A DNA stretch of 64,000 nt, taken from NCBI GenBank assembly GCA_048772705.1, contig JBLWGC010000033.1, forward strand, positions 124,001-188,000. Direction: 5' to 3'. Below, one piece after another: positions 51,006 to 61,907 of this stretch; the stretch's first letter is position 1, and each line of letters opens with the position of its first letter. Origin of the DNA: Leidyana gryllorum EB-2025a. Taxonomy: Eukaryota; Apicomplexa. The translations under genes and the position numbers were made by a program. Under the pieces are notes generated by a model that made no database searches, was not told where the DNA came from, and saw nothing but the letters and a program-made list of their open reading frames with translations.

Positions 51006-52924
51006 ATGCTGGCTACCGAACAATTGTCTTTTGATGAATTCGAGACGTTCCTCAGAACAGGCCCCGCATGCGTAAGTACAATAAATGACTCCACACTTGA
51101 TTGAGCCGTCCAGAAGTTACAACCTTTCGACTCACTCGACGAGACTTGTCTCCTCAAGCTGGCCAAAAGTGCCAGTGCTATGGTCAAGGCAGTGGAATTG
51201 AACAAGGGTGTCAGCTTGACGGACTTGGCCAACATCTGTCGCGAGATTGAACTCGATCTAAAATGTCCCCCTCAGCGTAAGTTCTGTTCCCACTTTGGGA
51301 CATCGAGCGGGCTTTACCCACTCCGTCCGGCTCGCTAAACCTCTCTCACACGCTCCTACGCTCTGCAGCTGGCGACGACCGGAACTTTGATCATGTGCGA
51401 ATGTGGCATATCGGAAGCCCACAAGACGTAGGAATCACCTCCCTCCCTTTCATCTACACCGTAAGTATCTAAGACTGCGTGCGTGTGTGTGTTCGGGAGT
51501 GTGAGTATTGTTTTTACACTGCTCACTCTCTCTTTCTCTCTCTTTTCCGCTTTCTCTCCCTTTCCCAGTCTCACTGACTTTGTGCAGACTTTGTCTCTCT
51601 TTGTCCGCGCTGATCTGCCGGACGTTGCGGACAAAACCCTCATAGCCCAAGGGTATCCGAGAGATCTGATCGAAAGAGCCCGCCGGTATCAGTCATATGC
51701 CAAGTTTCCTGGCGGTTATACGCACCCGCAAGGGTGTTTAGGATTCCGTCAAGAAATTGCCAAATGGTTCGAAGCTCGTGATGGTTTTGAATGCGACCCC
51801 GACACCATCTTTATGACTAATGGCGCGTCAGAAGCATTCCCAACGCTCATTCAACATCTCATCCAGTCCGGAGACGACGCCATCATGCTTCCATGCCCGA
51901 CTTTTTTCCTTTGGGAGCAGGCTGTGCGAAGTTTCGGAGGACACATACAATTCTACGAACTCAGTGAACAGGGTGGCTTTGGACTGGATGTGGAACAGTT
52001 GATTAAGTCTTATGCTCAGGCCCGGTCAAAAGGTCTAACTGTGCGAGCACTGATGTTAATCAATCCCGGAAATCCAGTACCTATGCTGTTGACCCAAGAG
52101 GCAATCGCCCGCATCGTCCGTTTCTGCGAAGAAAGAGACATAGTGCTGATCGCTGATGAAGTGTACCAAATGACTGCCTACAGAACGCCATTCGTATCGT
52201 GCCGACAGGTGAGTGGGCGGGCATGAGCGTCCCTCTGGATAATGTGTTTGTGTGTGTGTTGGCAGGTGGCGCGCTCGATGGGAGCCAGAGTGGTCGTTGC
52301 CAGTTTACACTCGGCATCTAAGGGAGTGTACGGAGAGGGGGGCCATCGCGCGGGCTTACTACAGCTCGAAAAAGCAGATGAAGCAATGCTTCAGCATCTA
52401 CGTGATATTCGGAATTTGGCAATCAATCCCAACAACTGTGGCCAAGTCGTAATGACTCTCAGTCTGACTCCTCCCCAACGAGGGGACGACGCCTACGAAG
52501 AGTTCGCCAAAGTTAGGTGAGAACGGTGACGGTGGCGGACAATATGACTTGGTGCAGTGAACAGAGATTGAAAGACTTTAGACACAAAGCGCAAATGGCG
52601 TACGAATTCTTTAACAGCCTGGAAGGCGTAGAATGTCAGGAAGTGCAAGGAGGAATGTACGTGTTCCCATTGATTCGCCTTCCGGAGAGATTTATCAACG
52701 AAGCCGAACAGAGAGGACAACATGCCGATAAGGAGTATGTCGAACAATTATTGAGGAAGACGGGTATATGCGTCATTCCCGGATCCTCTCTCGGAAAGAC
52801 CGTGAACCAGCGGGATGGAACATATCACGTCCGGGTCTGTATTCTCGCGACACCGGAAAATATGACCGAAGGATTTAGACTATGGAGAGAGTGTCACCAA
52901 GATATTTATGCGAAATACAAATGA
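51006..52924 (+). CDS. alanine aminotransferase-like PLP enzyme
   Basis: Six exons: 51006-51071, 51114-51276, 51369-51460, 51588-52208, 52266-52516, 52558-52924; 519 residues. It is a fold-type I aminotransferase of the alanine aminotransferase group: HIGSPQDVG near the N-terminus, YTHPQGCLGFRQEIAKW, MTNGASEAF for the phosphate-binding loop, INPGNPVPM, IADEVYQMTAY and the Schiff-base lysine in HSASKGVYGEGGHRAG (about 333), ending with a C-terminal domain containing PGSSLGK. Canonical alanine aminotransferases read NPGNPTGQ where this has NPGNPVPM, so substrate preference may differ. It converts alanine and 2-oxoglutarate to pyruvate and glutamate, cytosolic or mitochondrial; the N-terminus shows no clear presequence. 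The plus-strand GH3 gene lies 168 bases upstream. Confidence 0.85.
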
Positions 52925-54775
52925 AGGCTGCCGAAACGGTCAATACGATCCTATTTTTCGTCGTCATGACTGTCATCCCCGGCATCTCCTTATTCCATTC
53001 GAAGAAAATATATTATTGCGAAGATCCATTATTGATCTCATCAGAGTCCTATTCTGCCTCAAATTGCCTCCAACATGTGTTAGTATATATTTTATGGCCC
53101 AATACAACGGAAGTCCAAGTTACGCTGACACCCAAGTTACGCTGACACCCACAAATGATAGTTGAGACACACACTCTGCAAAGCAAATGCAATGTAACGG
53201 GCTATGCCCACTAACGCCCGTCGCTCTGTCGACTCCCGCACATACTGACTGAGCGTCAACGTGTGTATACATTCATTCGCCAAGCGACCTAACAACCCAC
53301 TCTGATGATATTACCGGCTTGCGCGCCAGCCCAATCGAGTGAGTGAAAAAGCTTTGCACGCCTATTTGAAAAATCGGAATGAGAGGTCGGGTCAATATAA
53401 ACTGAGTGACCAATTTTTACTCTCAAACCCGCAACAAGGCTACAACGCCACTCGCAGGGGCACTGCAACCAGTGCGTGTGTGTGTATATGTGTATGACGT
53501 GTCAAAATTTGCACTATCAGCAAGAGAAACACAACGTTGTTGCGCGGGCGGGCTGCAGACGGACGGACAGACAGACAAACACAATCTCACTACACGACAT
53601 CCAAATTATCTTTTCGGTGACCACCCAAAACAAATCTACCTGTGTACCAATGAGTGATCTAAGTGACAGCGAGACACTCATGGTGCTTAAAGGACTGAGC
53701 GATAGTGGTCGCAACTACGATCTGAACCATCAGGAGCCATAGATCGGATAAGCTGCAAATTTCCGAGACATCACTCAGTCTGACCTGGGACATCCACAGG
53801 GCCACACATTCCGACCAGAATGGTAGATCGTCAAAAAAAAGTGCGCATGCCACCTCAGCAACCCCTAATCCTCTTGGATCTCAGAAGCCGCCAAGGAATA
53901 CAAAATGTCCTCCACAACCATTAGTCGGAGAGAGTGTTGAAGGGAATTTTTATACTACGAGATCATAGACATATGATCTCAACTGCAGCAGACCACAGAG
54001 TCTCTTAAAAGAATGGCGTTGTCAAATGTCCATAACAGGGATACCTCTGTCTCGCTCCCTCACGCACACACACGCTCCCGCCCCCAAGGTCGAACCCCAT
54101 GTAGTTTGGGCTCTTAAAGGTCGCAGCTTGGTGGTGTTGGTAGCGGGAGTGTTAGTCAAACTGTATGCCTTCTTGATTGCTAGCTAAAGGGTCAGTAATC
54201 ACCAACCAAATGACACCGAAACATCCGTCAAGACAATGTGCAACTCGGTGCGGAACACGCCATGTGTGGCGTGTAGATTGCGTGTGCGTCTAGATTGAAG
54301 ACAGAGAGGAGTCAACGACTATAATTGGATTTTCTTGTTGGTATGGAAGACTGACCAAGACCCCGCCGCCGTCACCCAAGCACCATGCTTTAGGCGAGAA
54401 ACCAATCGATCCTTGTCCTCGCGGTGGTAGCAGACTCGGTACCTCCAGTTCAAGCCATGCTGAACTTATCTGCCAAGCAAAGCACTTGTCACCAGCGGGA
54501 CGTTCATATCGGTACCATTTATGCCCACCAAAATGGACACAACATGCAAAGCGGCATAACAAACATCAGGAACCACCCAAGATAGTCGCAGACGAACCAG
54601 CACACACACAATCATAGCACGGAGACACCGGATAAACACCACAGATTCTTGAACGAATCACGCACAAAAGCCCACCCCATATCGCAAAGCGGACTTACAG
54701 GATCCATTCCAAGTTCCTATGATGACGACACTCGCAACCGAAGTGAGCCAGGTAATACGCTGTGGAGGGAACGTT
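52925..54775. other. long intergenic region, no gene supported
   Basis: Nearly 1.9 kb with only short frames. It contains a perfect 17-base tandem duplication (AAGTTACGCTGACACCC at 53117-53150), GT/CA-rich tracts near 53475 and 54065, and CGGAGACACCGG near 54618, which recalls sequence at 36015-36030. A minus-strand frame at 54290-54562 is open for 90 codons but has no supporting motif. Confidence 0.5.
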
Positions 54776-55579
54776 TCAGTATGTGGGGTGAAGATGTGGT
54801 GCTTGCCATACCTCTCTGGCGCCAGGCATCGGCAGGTATCGATATTCCGACCGCGCGGCTGGTTGTTTCGTATTTGGCTCAGCGACATGAGTGGTAGCGC
54901 CGCACAGCAAAACACAAGAAGGCTTCGAGGACTGGAAGGTCAGTTCCTCGCTGACGATGTTGGCATCGACCAGCATGAGAGATAGTATGGCGGCCATGGT
55001 GCTAGCCGCTTGTCGTGCCCCAGAAGAGTAGACTATAACGACATGTTCCGGATTGATCTTTGTGAGGGTTTGTACAGCCGGTTCCAACACCAAGGGGAAA
55101 CAATGGTCTTCCAAGGAGGATAAGGTGCATCTTTCATACAGGGCCGACTCCCCGTTGAGAACGAGAGTGTGGAGGCCATCAGACTTGATGAGCGCACCGA
55201 AGAGTCCTGCAGCTGTTCGATAGATTTCTTCGACTTCGACGATTGGACTGGTTAGTACTGTGCCGTTGCCTTCCTCCCAGAGAGGTGTATACCATCTTTG
55301 ATGGACTTGGCCGGTCTGCTGGAGGCGTTGAATTGCTGTATAGGACACTGCGCGTCGTTGTTCCGACGACAGGGGTCCCTTTGATGGAACGTCCAGGGGC
55401 AATTTGAAGTCGAAGCTGTGATCGTCGCTCATGGTTTGTCCCATGAAACAGGTTTGCGCTGCTGCGGGGCAGCAGGCGGTCAGATCATAACATTCTGCAT
55501 TGGTACAGGAACAGAAGGCGTCAGAAGCACTAGCAGTGCTTGTTAGAATTAGCAGCGGAAGAGCGCGAGTAACAATCAT
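54776..55579 (-). CDS. secreted cysteine-rich N-terminus protein
   Basis: Intronless, 267 residues from the ATG at 55579; the frame upstream lacks an ATG. It begins MIVTRALPLLILTSTASASDA, a textbook signal peptide with a cut expected after SAS or SDA. The mature N-terminus carries a Cys cluster (FCSCTNAECYDLTACCPAAAQTC, written here only as six to seven cysteines between residues 23 and 45), probably a small disulfide module. The rest is ordinary globular sequence without membrane spans (VEEIYRTAAGLFGALI, HVVIVYSSGARQAAST). No family recognised. It is probably an extracellular or endomembrane-lumen protein. Confidence 0.7.
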   Translation of the reverse strand: MIVTRALPLLILTSTASASDAFCSCTNAECYDLTACCPAAAQTCFMGQTMSDDHSFDFKLPLDVPSKGPLSSEQRRAVSYTAIQRLQQTGQVHQRWYTPLWEEGNGTVLTSPIVEVEEIYRTAAGLFGALIKSDGLHTLVLNGESALYERCTLSSLEDHCFPLVLEPAVQTLTKINPEHVVIVYSSGARQAASTMAAILSLMLVDANIVSEELTFQSSKPSCVLLCGATTHVAEPNTKQPAARSEYRYLPMPGAREVWQAPHLHPTY

Positions 55580-55766
55580 ATTCGTACAAAGAGAAAGTGG
55601 ACTCGCCAAGGCCTTTTTTGATCTAGACACCAGATCCAAGCTTGCGTGTATCGCTTTGTTTTATGCAACAGTACTTTTACTTTGAGGGCTTCTCACTATA
55701 CCCTCCTGTGTCGTCTGTTCTTGTCTCGCGGGGAGATGGATTCTAGTTGAACAAAAAGATCATCAA

Positions 55767-58136
55767 TCAATATACGCGTTTGAAAGGAGGAATGTGCTTC
55801 ATTTCATCATCTAGGGGTTGATCAATCACCTTGCGATAAGTCATGTGGACCTCTGCATCCTCCACTTCCGGACCACTCATCCATGACAAACTGTGACGCA
55901 TCCATTTAGCGTCATCTCTTTCCGGGAAGTCATTGCGAGCATGAGCACCCCGACTCTCATGACGAGCTTCGGCAGCACTCATAGTCTGCAGGGCCATGGT
56001 CATCAAGTTTTGCAGTTCCAAGGACTCTATCAGATCAGTGTTCCAGGTGAGTCCGTGATCGGTCAGTCCAATATCGCGCAACTCCTTGGCCACCTCACTT
56101 AGTTTCTCCACACCTGCGACGCATTGATGAGTACCAGAGAGAGGAGGGTCGTCCCAAGGCCGTGTCCCGAGCTTGGGGTTCCGCGTTTGAGGCACTTACC
56201 AGTCTGAAGTGTCTTGGCATCTCGGAAGACAGCCGCATGGCCCTGCATGACTCGCTGCATCTTGTCGCGTAAGACAGCTGTGGGGACCTTTCCTTTGGCG
56301 TGTCTCATCTTGTCCATGCGCGCAATGCTCGCTTCGCCGGCTCCTTTGGGGAGTGGTGGGTTTGACCCACCGGGTTTGTCAGTAGCTTTGATGGTTTCTG
56401 ATGCCTGGCGGCCAAACACCACAATGTCAAGGAGACTGTTGGCTCCCAAACGGTTAGCACCGTGGACTGAAGCACAAGCTGCTTCACCCGCGGCGTACAG
56501 CCCGGGGACGACTTGGTCCTGCAGTGGTGAAGGTGGCAGTGGTTATCTGGAGGACTTTGGCGATCTTACCTTGCCATTCTCCGCTTCATCGGGGCCCAAA
56601 GTCTGACCCGGCTGCAGGCCTTTGCCGTTGTAGCGGGTACGGATGACTTGAGAGCGCCAGTTTGTGGGGATTCCACCCATGTTATAATGGACAGTGGGGA
56701 GGACAGGAATGGGCTGGCGGGATGTATCGACTCCGGCAAAGATCATAGCGGTCTCCGTGATACCGGGGAGTCTCTCGTGAATTGTTTCCTTTGGCAGGTG
56801 AGTGAGGTCGAGAAGGACGTGATCCTTCTTGGGCCCGCATCCCCGACCCTCCATGATCTCGAGACTCATAGATCGCGAGACCACATCACGAGAGGCGAGA
56901 TCCTGTGAGGGATTAGTGATGTTCTCATCAATTTGCAGCGACTCACCTTAGCGTTGGGTGCGTAGCGTTCCATGAAGGGTTCACCTTGGGCGTTGCGAAG
57001 AATAGCTCCTTCGCCTCGACATCCTTCGGTGATCAGACAGCCAGCGGGATAGATACCGGTGGGATGGAACTGTACGAATTCGGGGTCCTCGTTCGGCAGG
57101 CCGGCACGAGAAGCCATGGCATTGCCGTCACCAGTACAGGTGTGAGCAGAGGTACAGGATAAAAAGCAGCGTCCGTAGCCGCCAGTCGCCAAAACAGTAT
57201 TACGAGCATTGAATCGGTGCAATGAGCCGTCCTCAATGGAGAGCGCTATGACACCGACGCAATCGCCCTCATCATTCATGATGAGATCCAGAGCAAAGTA
57301 CTCGACGAAAAACTTGCATTTGTGCTTTACCGCGGCTCCAAAGAGTGTGTGGAGCATAGCGTGACCAGTGCGGTCAGCAGCGGCAGCACATCGGTAGGCT
57401 TGGCCACCTTTCCCGTATTTGAGACTCTGACCACCAAAGGCACGCTGGTAGATCTTTCCTGCACAGAAGGTCACAAATTTGAAGGAGACAACGGTTGGGG
57501 GGCTCTCCTCACCCTCTTTGGTGCGAGAGAACGGCAGCCCGTAATGCTCCAGTTCAATTACCGCGCGCGGGGCGTCTCGACACATGAACTCGATCGCATC
57601 CTGGTCACCGAGCCAATCTGACCCTTTGACAGTGTCATATGCGTGCCAACGCCAGTCGTCTTCGGTCATGTTGCCAAGCGCGGCATTTATACCCCCCTGA
57701 CCACCAGTAGTTAGGGGGTGGGGGGGTGGGGGGGTTGGGGGTCGGGATCACCAGATGTACGGTTCCATCGAGACAGTGGGGGAGGACACTGAGGGGGGGG
57801 GGGGGGGGGGGGACAGTGAGGGGGGCTGGGAACAGACCTGTGCCGCAACTGTATGGGATCGCGTGGGAAAGAGTTTTGTAATGCAGGCGGTCTTGAAGCC
57901 GTTCTCGGAGAGGCCGACGGCAGCGCGCAAACCAGCGCCACCAGCACCAACTACGACGGCGTCGTACTCATGATCGTGGATTGTATAGCCTGGGCGAGCG
58001 AGGGAGTGAATGACTGAGTGTCGGCGTCTGTTTACGACTAACCGCCGATCTTGGAGGTCGACTGAGCTCTGCGCGCAGCGGCGGCGAGAAAAGGGGATTG
58101 CAGATTCAAACGGGGTTTGAGGACGGAGGGCAGCAT
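55767..58136 (-). CDS. SDHA: succinate dehydrogenase flavoprotein subunit, mitochondrial
   Basis: Seven exons: 58136-58043, 57989-57838, 57696-57513, 57458-56947, 56902-56570, 56518-56200, 56113-55767; 646 residues, the usual size. The N-terminus is Arg/Ser/Ala-rich, a mitochondrial presequence. The FAD motif [13 protein letters not shown] starts at about residue 43, and the histidine that binds FAD covalently is in [10 protein letters not shown] (His77). Catalytic and substrate regions are intact: [66 protein letters not shown] and [20 protein letters not shown]. It oxidises succinate to fumarate in complex II, passing electrons through FAD to the iron-sulfur subunit. The intron after SHTVAAQ holds a 20-base G run. 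It is divergent from an HMG-box gene with 58 bases between ATGs. Confidence 0.97.
57793..57812. repeat. poly-G run of 20 in an SDHA intron
   Basis: Twenty uninterrupted G on the plus strand (C on the coding strand), with further G-rich blocks at 57714-57740 and 57820-57825, all inside the second intron of SDHA (57697-57837). Length is a likely sequencing uncertainty and a likely polymorphism. Confidence 0.85.
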
Positions 58137-58194
58137 TGTAAAGATGAAGTAAGGAGATGGGCAGTTGCACTTTTTTTTCGGTCGGGTGAGAAGA
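58137..58194. promoter_or_regulatory. 58-base divergent gap SDHA / HMG-box gene
   Basis: Start codons of SDHA and the HMG-box gene face away from each other across 58 bases, which include an 8-base T run. A shared bidirectional promoter is inferred from this spacing. Confidence 0.4.
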
Positions 58195-58854
58195 ATGGGA
58201 GGTGCGAGTGAGGACGAGGCGGCGATTCGTCGCGCCCGCAAGGAAGAGAAGCGGCGCAAGAAGGAGTTGCGTGCGAAATTAAAGGCAGAGAAAGAGAATG
58301 AGGCTGAAAGTCAGGCCATTGTGGATGCCATATGTGCCACTCTGCCATTACCCCGAGTCACGGCAGAAGAAGAAGATGACAGCAACCGTAACCACAATGG
58401 TGGCGACTCTGAGCAAGAAGAGGTCTCAACGCCTATGAGCAGCGCCGGGGGTAAGACTCCCGCGGGTACCGCCTCCATCAACGAAGAACCTTTGGCTATG
58501 AGTATCGAGGCCGTTCGAGATCTCATGGAGGCGCGTTATGTGTGCGTTGTGGGCCAAATCCAAGCCTTGGAGGCAGAGAAACAGCGGTTGGAGCCGTTCG
58601 TTCCTGTGTCAGTGAGGAAGGTAGCGGGCAAGCGTAAACGGACGACTACTTCGGCTGCCAGCGGAGCTGACCCCAATAAGAAACGACGCACCACGGGCTA
58701 TTTTGTCTTCTGCCAGACCGAACGCCAAAAGAAGCCGGCAGGTGTCAAGTTGACCGCCGATGTCTTGGGGGCTCGATGGGCAGGTCTGACCGCCGCTGAG
58801 AAGGAGTCATTTAATTCGCTCGCCAAGGCGCGGAACGAGGAGGCCACGGTCTAG
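58195..58854 (+). CDS. HMG-box protein
   Basis: Intronless, 219 residues. Residues 10-50 are a highly charged basic/acidic helix ([20 protein letters not shown]), residues 60-105 an acidic Ser/Asn/Glu-rich linker, and 110-140 a probable coiled coil ([16 protein letters not shown]). Basic KRKR near 150 is a nuclear signal. The C-terminal 50 residues are an HMG box, slightly short: [15 protein letters not shown], then [20 protein letters not shown], with the expected aromatic and W/L/K positions. It should be a chromatin or DNA-bending protein. The stop codon abuts that of the next gene on the other strand (58854 and 58855). Confidence 0.8.
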   Translation: MGGASEDEAAIRRARKEEKRRKKELRAKLKAEKENEAESQAIVDAICATLPLPRVTAEEEDDSNRNHNGGDSEQEEVSTPMSSAGGKTPAGTASINEEPLAMSIEAVRDLMEARYVCVVGQIQALEAEKQRLEPFVPVSVRKVAGKRKRTTTSAASGADPNKKRRTTGYFVFCQTERQKKPAGVKLTADVLGARWAGLTAAEKESFNSLAKARNEEATV

Positions 58855-59793
58855 CTACGTCAACATTACTTCAGCCAGCATACATCTGGCGCTGCCTCCT
58901 CCCACCCGTTCAATAGTCTCAATCTCGGGCAGTACAATCCTGTTTGCATTTTTCTGTAGACGTTGTTTCTGATCTTCGTTAAGACTCTTCCACCCTGTCG
59001 CCGACATAACCAATACCCTCTCTCCATTGCGATTCTCCACTTCCAGACAGTTAGCCGCAAATTTGTTCATCTGATCGTACGAAATCTCCACAATCGTCCG
59101 ATCCCTCTTCTTCAACAGCCCCCGATACAAACTTTCGCGCTGAGCCGTCTCCTTCACAGCCTCGCCACACACCACCGCACACGACTCCCCAATGCTCATC
59201 ATCACGTTCGTGTGATAAATCGGAACACCACCCGCATCTTCAGCGTCAAACACCACAAACTCGTCATAATGCTCAGCCATCTCACTCATGAATCTCCGCA
59301 ATACCTCCAGCGAAGTCCGTGGACTCAGCGCTGCAAACACCGTTCGAGTCCATCGGTCCAAAATAAGACTCCCTGTCCCCTCCAGGAATCTCTCTTCCGC
59401 TTCGTACCCGCTCAGATCCACACATCTCCTGATATTGTAACACGACCGCAGTCTCGGAATCACGTTTTTGCTCCGCTCCAAACGTCTGTTTGGGGTACAC
59501 ATAGGATACAAAACCAATGTGCCGTCGGCTTCGGTGGAAAGCCAATTGTTGGGAAAGACAGCATCCGGTGTCAAAGGCTCCTCGGTATCTTCAATCACCT
59601 CTGTCTCGACTCCATTGGCCTCCAAAAGTTTGACATACGTATCAAACTCGGCCTTGGCTCGAGCTGCCAACTCCTCAACGTCAAGAGGCAGACGCTCTTG
59701 AAAGGTGTTCGTCAGAGCCGTTTCATCGTTGAACCCAAAACGAGCGGGTCGCACCAACAGAATCTTACGGGCTCTACCGATATTGATGACCAT
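58855..59793 (-). CDS. CtlX/DDAH-like amidino hydrolase
   Basis: Intronless, 312 residues with an ATG at 59793. It belongs to the guanidino-group-modifying (pentein) superfamily, closest to bacterial CtlX/arginine-deiminase-related proteins: VFPNNWLSTEADGTLVLYPM near residue 80, FLEGTGSLILDR with the acidic pair, IYHTNVMMSIG with the catalytic histidine, and GGGSARCMLAE with the catalytic cysteine about eight residues from the C-terminus. These enzymes hydrolyse or transfer amidino groups of arginine-like substrates; the exact substrate is unknown. The family is mainly bacterial, so transfer is plausible, and the absence of introns agrees. Ends tail to tail with the HMG-box gene with no base between stop codons. 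Confidence 0.88.
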   Translation of the reverse strand: MVINIGRARKILLVRPARFGFNDETALTNTFQERLPLDVEELAARAKAEFDTYVKLLEANGVETEVIEDTEEPLTPDAVFPNNWLSTEADGTLVLYPMCTPNRRLERSKNVIPRLRSCYNIRRCVDLSGYEAEERFLEGTGSLILDRWTRTVFAALSPRTSLEVLRRFMSEMAEHYDEFVVFDAEDAGGVPIYHTNVMMSIGESCAVVCGEAVKETAQRESLYRGLLKKRDRTIVEISYDQMNKFAANCLEVENRNGERVLVMSATGWKSLNEDQKQRLQKNANRIVLPEIETIERVGGGSARCMLAEVMLT

Positions 59794-59839
59794 AAATCCA
59801 GATCCAATTTTTCGCCTACATTCGCTCTCCTCAAGTCAC

Positions 59840-61210
59840 TCAAGAACTGCTGTTACAAGTGTTGTTGTTGTATACTTTCATTAACGTCGCCAATTCAGAC
59901 GCCGGCCTCAACAGCTCACGTATTGAATCACCCGATATCAACTTGGCTGTTGGATCCATCGATTTCTCACTCTCTCCCTCACTGTCATCTGTGACTTCGA
60001 CGTCTCCCCCACTGTCATCTGTGACTTTGACGCCTCCCCCACTGTCATCTGTGACTTTGACGCCTCCCCCACTGTCACCTTCTTCCTCTCCCTCTCCTTC
60101 TCCTTCTCCCTCGTCGCCCCGTCTCAGTTGAACGCCTAATGCCTCCAGTGCAGCGCGTGTGAGCGGTGGAGAGACGGGGGGACTATCTGGAGAGGAGGGT
60201 ACAGTGACGGTTTTTCCAGCGACGGTTGTGGGAGACTCGTCCAAGTCGTCGTCGACAGCTCCGTCTTCGCGCGGCACGACTGATTTGCCCAGACTCAGAT
60301 ACGAGTGGCTGTGACTACCCTCCAAGAGGCCGTCCGGTTGAGGAGCGTAGTGCTCTGGGGCGGGTTCGAGAGTCACGTGAGAGAAGTTGCCGGTGGTGGT
60401 ACCTTCTTCTCTGCGATTCAAAGTAGAGACACACACTCTCACACAAAGGCACAAAGGCCTTGTTAGCCTTTACCTGTCAGTGTAGCGACTCTGAAAGTAA
60501 CGTTGAGCTTTTCTGGGCGGGGGGGTTGCACTTCGGGGCTCTCGAAACCGGGAGGTACGGACTTGGTCGTCGCCAGACTCCAGTATGTAAGTCGCTGGGG
60601 AGGCTGGCCTCCTGGGAGTTGGGGTTGAGTCTATATCTATAACACGTCTAGAGGCACGGACTACTGGTGGCCGATGGTGGCGGCTATACTCTTCCTCTTC
60701 CTCATCATTATCGGCTTGGCGGTCAGACGAAGAGGTTTGGTCGTTTTGTTGGTAGCGCGGCTCCTCCCTTCCACGCGCCCCGAGCTTCTCTGCGCCACCA
60801 AACCCTTCAAGACGCTTCCAATGCTTGCAGTCCAAGTCGTTCAAGTCATGTGTAAACTCGTAGGAGCCACGCAGATACAGTAAGCTCTCCATGCATCTCA
60901 AGAAACGGCGGTGGGCCCGTTGCCGCTGACGGGGGTCAGACCAATTCGATAGGGAACTGTAGTTGCTAGAGACGCTGCTGCCCGATGACCATCTTTGATT
61001 TTGATGACGCCGTGGCGGGGAGCTGCCGAGCGGATGATAGAAGCTTCGGTCACTTCTGTGCCTCCGTGCCTCCCTTTCGTAAGCCTCCTGCCGATGGAGG
61101 TTGTGAGCCCTTATGTCTGCTGGGATTCGTAGAGGGGGCACGGACGACTCTTCGATAGTCCCAACCTCACGCGGACTATGTGCCCCCCCTTTAGCATAGA
61201 TTCGCTTCAT
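59840..61210 (-). CDS. Arg/Ser-rich, acidic-tailed hypothetical protein
   Basis: Two exons, 61210-60474 and 60410-59840, one 63-base intron, 435 residues. The first 240 residues are rich in Arg, Ser, Tyr and Pro (RREARRHRSDRSFYHPLGSS; NYSSLSNWSD), with a small ordered part near residues 125-165 (RRFLRCMESLLYLRGSYEF). The second exon is acidic, with a GEGEGEGEEEGD run and three copies of SGGGVKVTDD. No domain recognised; it is probably largely disordered. The ATG is 19 bases from that of the membrane protein on the plus strand; the frame upstream of it is open but in the neighbour's coding region. Confidence 0.6.
59995..60085. repeat. 30-base in-frame tandem repeat
   Basis: Three copies of a 30-base unit (plus strand CCCCCACTGTCATCTGTGAC core) encode SGGGVKVTDD, SGGGVKVTDD and SGGDVEVTDD in the acidic protein. 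Near-identity at DNA level marks a young, probably length-variable array. Confidence 0.85.
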
Positions 61211-61229
61211 ACCCCCAGTGGGCTCGAAA

Positions 61230-61761
61230 ATGGGCCAAAGAGCTTTATTTGCGTCAGGATTGATTGGCCTCATCAGCGTGGCCTGGATCTCCGCTCTCAG
61301 CTGGTACTCAATACAAACCGTAAATGTAGGTCTCATTGGAATGGCGAGTCTCGTGGCCGGACCGGCTGTACTTACGTACATCTTCATTCGTCCTCGGTCC
61401 CTCAAACTCTACCACATGTCCTTGGCTCTCTCTGCTATTGCCTGTGTATTCTTACTCGTCAATGTGGTGAGCTGAGACACACACACACACAAAGCACCAA
61501 CTATCCATTGACGTGCAGCTACTGTACCTCACCTCGCCCGACCCGGGACGAATCGAACACCCCATACACGGCCGGGGGCCACACCATGCATACCACTCCA
61601 AAATGAAACGCCCATCCTATAATCTGCTGCCCAAAGCGACCAAGAGGGTATTGGAAGTAACTACGGCCGCCACTGCTACATTCGGACTTTTGGCCTTTGC
61701 GACTGCTTCCATTATCGTCTTCCGGAGTCATCCACCTGTCGATCAAGTTCGTCGGAGATAG
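61230..61761 (+). CDS. small four-segment membrane protein
   Basis: Two exons, 61230-61466 and 61519-61761, one 52-base intron, 159 residues. Hydrophobic segments: ALFASGLIGLISVAWISALS, VGLIGMASLVAGPAVLTYIF, LALSAIACVFLLVNVLLYL (crossing the exon junction) and TTAATATFGLLAFATASIIV. Basic loops (RPRSLKLYH; KMKRPSYNLLPKATKR) separate them. The C-terminus is basic. Family not recognised; a small integral membrane protein of unknown compartment. Confidence 0.65.
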
Positions 61762-61907
61762 ATAGTGTACGATAGAAGCGATACAGATGTGGAGAAAAAG
61801 ATTGCGATCATTCATGCGATGAGGGAAGGAAGGAAGGATTGATTCATATTCAAACGACTGCGATCATTGTTGCGATGCTCTCGCTCGCTCTCTCTCTCTC
61901 TGTGTGT

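Noticed and set aside
53406-53742. Overlapping plus-strand frames of 83-88 codons
   Set aside because: No motif, no splice context and a low-complexity GT-rich background; treated as chance frames.
54290-54562. 90-codon minus-strand frame
   Set aside because: Ordinary composition but no neighbour, splice site or family support.
58963-59994. 343-codon plus-strand frame
   Set aside because: It is the antisense shadow of the CtlX-like gene, whose catalytic motifs are intact on the minus strand.
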